This document shows positions 6,787-10,494 of a stretch of DNA of 10,494 nt, in pieces. Position numbers and translations under genes: made by a program. Position 1 is the stretch's first letter; each line of letters begins with the position of its first letter. A model generated the notes under the pieces. It saw only the letters and a list, made by a program, of their open reading frames with translations. It had not been told where the DNA came from and did not search any database. The DNA is from Candidatus Poseidoniales archaeon (lineage in GTDB: Archaea; Thermoplasmatota; Poseidoniia; Poseidoniales; Thalassarchaeaceae): the NCBI GenBank assembly GCA_022447885.1, contig JAKUTA010000026.1, positions 1 to 10,494 of the forward strand. The letters are read 5' to 3'.

Positions 6787-6798
6787 TTGCGCGCGCAA
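6787..6798. promoter_or_regulatory. 12-bp perfect palindrome upstream of the dehydrogenase gene
   Basis: TTGCGCGCGCAA reads the same on both strands. It lies 33 bases before the ATG at 6832, just upstream of where a TATA box for a leaderless transcript would sit, a plausible place for a dimeric regulator. With only one copy seen it could also be chance in GC-rich DNA. The dehydrogenase gene has no strong TATA element. The best AT-richer patch is around 6797-6806 (aatcatcaag). Confidence 0.3.
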
Positions 6799-6831
6799 TC
6801 ATCAAGACAGGCATGCGGTAGGCTCGCGTCG

Positions 6832-8445
6832 ATGACCCACCCTGAGAACGAGCCCATCCTCGAGTATGGACCCGGAAGTCCAGAGAGAGAGGCCCTGCAG
6901 GAGGAACTGTCGCGGCAGTCCTCAGAGGTCGTCGAGATCCCCTGCATCATCAATGGCGAGCCGGTGTTCACCGGTGACACCACCACCCAGGTGATGCCGC
7001 ACGACCACGGCCATGTGCTCGCCACCGTTCACCTCGCCGGGGAAGCGGAGGTCAGGGCTGCGTGTGAGGCGGCCGTCGCTGCTCAGGAATCATGGATCGC
7101 CATGGGTTTGGAAGCCCGCTCGCAGATCTTCCTGCGCGCCGCCGACCTGCTCGCCGGTGACTGGCGGATGCGCGTGAACGCCGCGACGATGCTCAACCAG
7201 TCGAAGACGGCCTTCCAAGCGGAGATCGACGCGGCGTGCGAACTGATCGACTTCTGGCGCTTCAACGTGCATTATGCCTCTGAGTTCCACGACCAGCTGC
7301 AGCCGCTGGTCAGTCCCGAGGGATTCGTCAACACGACCGAGATCCGCCCGCTCGAGGGCTTCGTGCTCGCCATCACCCCGTTCAACTTCACCTCCATCGC
7401 CGGGAACCTTCCCACCGCGCCCACCCTCATGGGAGGGACCGCCGTGTGGAAACCGAGTCGCAACTCATACCACTCGAACTACGTGTTGATGCAACTTCTG
7501 ATGGAGGCTGGAATGCCCCCCGGTGTGGTCAACTTCGTCCCCGGGAACCCGCGCATGATCGTCGACACCTGTCTCGAGAACCGCGACTTCGCCGGCGTCC
7601 ACTTCACCGGCTCCACCCGCGTGTTCCAAGGGTTGTGGGGCAAGATCGCCGAAGCCCTTCCCCGACTCCGCTCCTACCCGCGCATCGTCGGTGAGACCGG
7701 TGGCAAGGACTTCGTCGTCGCCCATCCTGATTGTGATCGGCGAGGGCTGTTGATAGCGCTGTTGCGCGGCTCGTTCGAATATCAAGGACAGAAGTGCTCG
7801 GCGGCCAGCCGCGCCTACATCCCCGAGAGCGTGTGGGAGGGCATCAAGGGAGAATTCGTGGAGGAGATTCAAAAGATCACCATGGGCGACCCGAGAGACT
7901 TCACGAACTTCGTCACCGCCGTCATCGACCAGAAGGCGTTCGACAAGATCAGCGGCTACATCCGTGCGGCAGAGGAAGACCCCCTGTGCGACGTGGTTGT
8001 AGGTGGGGGATGCGACGACAGCAAGGGCTGGTTCATCGAGCCGACCGTGATTCAGACATCGGATCCCAAAGCGCCCTCGATGGTCGAGGAGATCTTCGGA
8101 CCGGTGCTGACGGTCTACGTCTACGAGGATCACGACTTCGAGGACGTTCTGCAACTGTGTGACGAGTCTTCGCCCTACGCGCTGACCGGGGCCATCTTCG
8201 CCAATGACGAGGCGGACATCCAGACCGCCTACAACGCGCTGCGCTTCACGGCGGGCAACTTCTACATCAACGACAAGCCGACCGGCGCCGCTGTGGCCCA
8301 GCAACCCTTCGGGGGAGCGCGGGCGAGCGGGACCAACGACAAGGCGGGCGGACCGCTGAACATGCTCAGGTGGATCATCCCGCGCAGTGTGAAACGCACC
8401 TTGGAGCCGCCTCATGACTGGGGCTATCCCTTCATGGATGAGTGA
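6832..8445 (+). CDS. pruA: 1-pyrroline-5-carboxylate dehydrogenase (L-glutamate gamma-semialdehyde dehydrogenase)
   Basis: A 537-residue NAD(P)-dependent aldehyde dehydrogenase that oxidises glutamate semialdehyde, the open form of pyrroline-5-carboxylate, to glutamate, the last step of proline and ornithine/arginine breakdown. The N-terminal EYGPGSPEREAL segment is typical of the ALDH4/group 1 P5C dehydrogenases. ITPFNFTSIAGNLPTAP (181-197) and VWKPS (205-209) form part of the cofactor site, FTGS is at 258-261, E288 in GETGGKD is the general base, and C322 in QGQKCSAASR is the nucleophile. EEIFGPV and QPFGGARASGTNDKAGG close the catalytic domain. Length matches mature ALDH4 enzymes. A GTG at 6754 would extend the frame, but the added 26 residues look non-coding and the family begins near the ATG at 6832. 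The symporter gene follows 2 bases later. No proline dehydrogenase gene is in the window. Confidence 0.93.
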   Translation: MTHPENEPILEYGPGSPEREALQEELSRQSSEVVEIPCIINGEPVFTGDTTTQVMPHDHGHVLATVHLAGEAEVRAACEAAVAAQESWIAMGLEARSQIFLRAADLLAGDWRMRVNAATMLNQSKTAFQAEIDAACELIDFWRFNVHYASEFHDQLQPLVSPEGFVNTTEIRPLEGFVLAITPFNFTSIAGNLPTAPTLMGGTAVWKPSRNSYHSNYVLMQLLMEAGMPPGVVNFVPGNPRMIVDTCLENRDFAGVHFTGSTRVFQGLWGKIAEALPRLRSYPRIVGETGGKDFVVAHPDCDRRGLLIALLRGSFEYQGQKCSAASRAYIPESVWEGIKGEFVEEIQKITMGDPRDFTNFVTAVIDQKAFDKISGYIRAAEEDPLCDVVVGGGCDDSKGWFIEPTVIQTSDPKAPSMVEEIFGPVLTVYVYEDHDFEDVLQLCDESSPYALTGAIFANDEADIQTAYNALRFTAGNFYINDKPTGAAVAQQPFGGARASGTNDKAGGPLNMLRWIIPRSVKRTLEPPHDWGYPFMDE

Positions 8446-8447
8446 AC

Positions 8448-9917
8448 ATGGACACGAATGTCGCATACCTGTTGATGCTCGGCACGCTCGCTGGCTTCGG
8501 ATACATCGGATGGCGGGCGGCGACGGAGAAGGAACTCGACAGCGACGCCTATCTCTCCGCCCGCGGAACGCAGAACTGGCTGCGCATCGGGCTGAGCCTG
8601 TTCGCCTCTGGCGTGGGAATCTGGCTGCTGTTCTCCCCTGCTGAGGTCGGCTATTATGGCGGCTTCTGGGATGTCCTGGGCTACGCCCTGTCCGCCGCCA
8701 CACCCTTCCTGCTGCTCGCCTACGTCGGACCGAAGATTCGGAGGAAACTGCCCGACGGCGTCACGCTCGCCGACTTCGTGCGCATGAGGATCGGGAGGCG
8801 GATGCAGGTCTACGTCGGCATCATCTCAGTGCTCTACATGTTCACATTCCTGTTCGCTGAATTCCTCGCCATCGGCAAGGCGATGGAACTGCTCGCCGGG
8901 ATGAAACCGCTCTATCCGATTCTGCTGGTCGCCGCCGTCACCGCCGCCTACACCTCCTATGGGGGACTTCCTGCGTCCCTGCGCACCGACCGCGTGCAGG
9001 GTTGGTTGGTGCTGTGGCTGCTCGTGGCTCTGCTGTTGATCCTGTTCGGAGCGGACATCGGCACCATGCTGGAGCAGGCGAAGGCGCACACTCCGGAGGA
9101 TCTGGAATGGGATTGGGCGCACGGCAGTATATCGGACATGAACAAGGCGTCGTTCCTGTCGGGACTGGCCCTGATCGTGGCGATCACATCGGCGGAGATG
9201 TTCTCGCAGGGCAACTGGCAGCGGGCGTATGCGTCTGAGGACGAGGATGCGCTCAAGAAAGGTGCTTGCTTCGCTGCTGTGCTGGTCCTGCCGCTGATTT
9301 TCATCATGGGATTCCTCGGAACCGTGGTCGCCGGTCAAGGTGCTGTGGAGGACCCTTCCATGGCATTCTTCCTGCTCATCGAAGATGCAGGCGTGTTCAT
9401 CATCGCCCTGTTCATCATCCTGGGGATCGCGCTGGTGTGTTCGAGCGCTGACACCCTGCAGAACGCGGTTGTCGCATCGATCAGCCGGGACCTGTCCGAC
9501 GGCAGGATGGACCTGAAGACCGCACGATTGGTGTCGCTCGGACTCATTCCAATCGCCGTCTACCTCGCTACCGAGCCGACCATACTCGGACTCAAACTCG
9601 ATGGCCTCGGTATCTTCGAGATCTTCCTGTTCGCCGACCTGCTGGCCACCGCCACCGTGCTGCCGGTGCTGCTCACACTGAACGACAGAATCGACGGACG
9701 CGCATCCCTCGCCGGGGCCATCTGCGGACTGCTGTCCGTGGTCCTCTACGGCGTGGTGACCGCAGACCTCTCCGCCGGCATCCACTACCTCATCTCACCC
9801 ACGAACGATATCGGATTGGCGAACCTCGGTGTGTTCCTGAGCGCGCTCATCGGTTCCGGGCTCGTGACCGTGATCGGCAGCAACGTTCTGCGCGAAATCG
9901 ACTCTCGAGAAGCGTGA
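8448..9917 (+). CDS. Sodium:solute symporter (SSS family), possibly for proline
   Basis: A 489-residue integral membrane protein with about 12-13 hydrophobic segments (starting near residues 5, 46, 72, 122, 155, 186, 238, 276, 318, 361, 390, 418 and 455), the size and layout of the SSS family that includes PutP. Family features are SGVGIWLLFSPAEVGYYGG in the second segment, LPDGVTLADFVRMRIG in the loop after the third, YTSYGGLPASLRTDRVQG, the EMFSQGNWQRAYAS motif, and CSSADTLQNAVVASISRDL (331-349), which corresponds to the segment holding Na+-binding Ser/Thr residues in PutP-like proteins. It would bring an organic solute in with Na+. The ATG at 8448 has GGATGA 6 bases before it; a GTG at 8442 overlapping the upstream stop codon is possible. 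The close coupling to pruA suggests proline or another amino acid feeding into glutamate, but substrate cannot be read from sequence. Confidence 0.87.
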   Translation: MDTNVAYLLMLGTLAGFGYIGWRAATEKELDSDAYLSARGTQNWLRIGLSLFASGVGIWLLFSPAEVGYYGGFWDVLGYALSAATPFLLLAYVGPKIRRKLPDGVTLADFVRMRIGRRMQVYVGIISVLYMFTFLFAEFLAIGKAMELLAGMKPLYPILLVAAVTAAYTSYGGLPASLRTDRVQGWLVLWLLVALLLILFGADIGTMLEQAKAHTPEDLEWDWAHGSISDMNKASFLSGLALIVAITSAEMFSQGNWQRAYASEDEDALKKGACFAAVLVLPLIFIMGFLGTVVAGQGAVEDPSMAFFLLIEDAGVFIIALFIILGIALVCSSADTLQNAVVASISRDLSDGRMDLKTARLVSLGLIPIAVYLATEPTILGLKLDGLGIFEIFLFADLLATATVLPVLLTLNDRIDGRASLAGAICGLLSVVLYGVVTADLSAGIHYLISPTNDIGLANLGVFLSALIGSGLVTVIGSNVLREIDSREA

Positions 9918-9940
9918 GATGTTGATTCACTGAGCCGACA

Positions 9941-9951
9941 CTATCAATATG
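9941..9951 (+). promoter_or_regulatory. TATA-like element before the right-edge gene
   Basis: CTATCAATATG is the most AT-rich patch in the gap behind the symporter gene. Its centre predicts a transcript start near 9972, which would leave a leader of about 12 bases containing GAGGTG (9973-9978) before the proposed CTG start at 9984. The arrangement is coherent but rests on one site. Confidence 0.35.
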
Positions 9952-9971
9952 CAACAGGTAAGAAACTGTTG
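9952..9971. other. Inverted repeat behind the symporter gene
   Basis: CAACAG and CTGTTG form a 6-bp stem around an 8-base loop (GTAAGAAA), with two more wobble pairs possible outside. It lies 35 bases after the symporter stop codon, between the TATA-like patch and the ribosome-binding-like GAGGTG of the next gene. It may be the 3' hairpin of the pruA-symporter transcript or an operator over the next gene's transcription start. Confidence 0.3.
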
Positions 9972-9983
9972 TGAGGTGCGACT

Positions 9984-10494
9984 CTGCCAATAGTTGATCC
10001 TACTGATGCCGCTGCATATCTCCGGGCGATTCGGCTCGTGATCGGAGGCGATGGCGTCCATCGTCGCGAACAACGCCGCGAAGCGGATGTGGCGGTCCGC
10101 GAAGAGGTGGCCCGAGCATCAGGACGCGTACGCAACCACCTGAACAACGTGCACGACTCAGCATATCGAGCGGGCGATACCGAACTCGCACAGGAGTGCG
10201 CCCTTGCACTGGAGGAGGTCGATGCACTACGTAACGACGTCGAACTGGCGGCGACGGGAGCGGACCATCCCTTCTTCTCGCGCCAGAAGGGTGTCTCGAA
10301 GCGGACCATCAACCGGCTCATCAAGCACGATCATGCCTCCCTTGAGATGGTGAGGAAGGCGGTGAACGCCAGCAACGACCTGGAGAAGGCGTACGCGGAG
10401 TCGAATGGAAATTCAAGAGTGATGGAGAATGGCTCTGTCACTTTGGAGTCAGTCCGCAGGTGCCAGCAACTCGTGTCCAGCTGCCGTGGCCATT
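9984..10494 (+). CDS. Unrecognised charged helical protein, cut by the right edge, apparent CTG start
   Basis: From the stop codon at 9972-9974 to the window end this frame is open, and it looks truly coding: balanced charged composition, alternating hydrophobics, and no Ser/Arg-skewed shadow look. About 170 residues are visible. There is no signal peptide or membrane span. Residues 29-90 read as long amphipathic helices rich in Glu, Arg and Ala (REQRREADVAVREEVARA, ALALEEVDALRNDVELAA), followed by HPFFSRQKGVSKRTINRLIK (95-114) and another helix. No ATG or TTG occurs in the first part, and the first GTG (10038) would drop 18 residues that look coding. A CTG at 9984 has GAGGTG 5 bases before it and gives MPIVDPTDAAAYLRAI, so I propose it as the start. 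An indel in the assembly is the alternative. I do not recognise the family; a helical scaffold or nucleic-acid-associated protein would be a guess. Confidence 0.6.
   Translation, partial: MPIVDPTDAAAYLRAIRLVIGGDGVHRREQRREADVAVREEVARASGRVRNHLNNVHDSAYRAGDTELAQECALALEEVDALRNDVELAATGADHPFFSRQKGVSKRTINRLIKHDHASLEMVRKAVNASNDLEKAYAESNGNSRVMENGSVTLESVRRCQQLVSSCRGH

Noticed and set aside
6819..6824. TAGGCT 7 bases before the pruA ATG and again at 5078-5083, which would fit a bacterial -10 box.
   Set aside because: No matching -35 element accompanies either copy, and the stronger TATA-like boxes at -31 elsewhere point to archaeal transcription. Two hexamers are not enough to overturn that, but they leave some doubt about the host assignment.
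6754..6831. A GTG start for the dehydrogenase 26 codons upstream of the chosen ATG.
   Set aside because: It would translate through both inverted repeats into an Arg-rich peptide that is not part of the family. The known N-terminal pattern starts a few residues after the ATG at 6832.
9944..10324. A 126-codon minus-strand frame near the right end.
   Set aside because: The product is Ser/Arg-rich with no domain, typical of the antisense of GC-rich coding DNA. The plus-strand frame over the same bases has proper protein character.

Overview
The window looks like a piece of a planktonic archaeal genome, most likely Marine Group II Euryarchaeota (Poseidoniales) or a close marine relative. The grounds are: a giant acidic secreted protein with thrombospondin type 3 repeats, one C-terminal membrane anchor and an aromatic/acidic cytoplasmic tail, a type I associate with that group; TATA-like elements at exactly the leaderless archaeal distance in front of two genes; and compact GC-rich coding. 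The taxonomic call is an inference. The metabolic genes alone would also fit bacteria.

Layout, left to right. On the minus strand: the first 18 codons of a gene running off the left edge (1-56), a short spacer with a hairpin and that gene's promoter, the 1181-residue surface protein (144-3689) and a glycine-cleavage T-protein homologue, gcvT (3770-4957). A divergent promoter region (4958-5111) separates these from the plus-strand genes: a small dicluster ferredoxin (5112-5372), a CrtI-like FAD oxidoreductase 10 bases behind it (5383-6741), a 90-base spacer with two inverted repeats, 1-pyrroline-5-carboxylate dehydrogenase (6832-8445), a sodium:solute symporter 2 bases behind it (8448-9917), and an unrecognised charged helical protein that runs off the right edge and has no ordinary start codon (from about 9984).

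How the genes fit together. The ferredoxin and FAD enzyme look like one redox unit in which the ferredoxin exchanges electrons with the flavoprotein, perhaps on an isoprenoid. The dehydrogenase and symporter look like an uptake-and-oxidation unit for proline or a related amino acid, giving glutamate. With gcvT (glycine, one-carbon units) this suits a heterotroph living on peptides and amino acids. The surface protein appears to combine a seven-bladed propeller head with a long calcium-binding stalk anchored in the membrane.

I found no tRNA, rRNA, CRISPR array, transposase or integrase. The most notable points are the architecture of the surface protein, the matching leaderless promoters, the ferredoxin/FAD pair, and the right-edge gene with its apparent CTG start.
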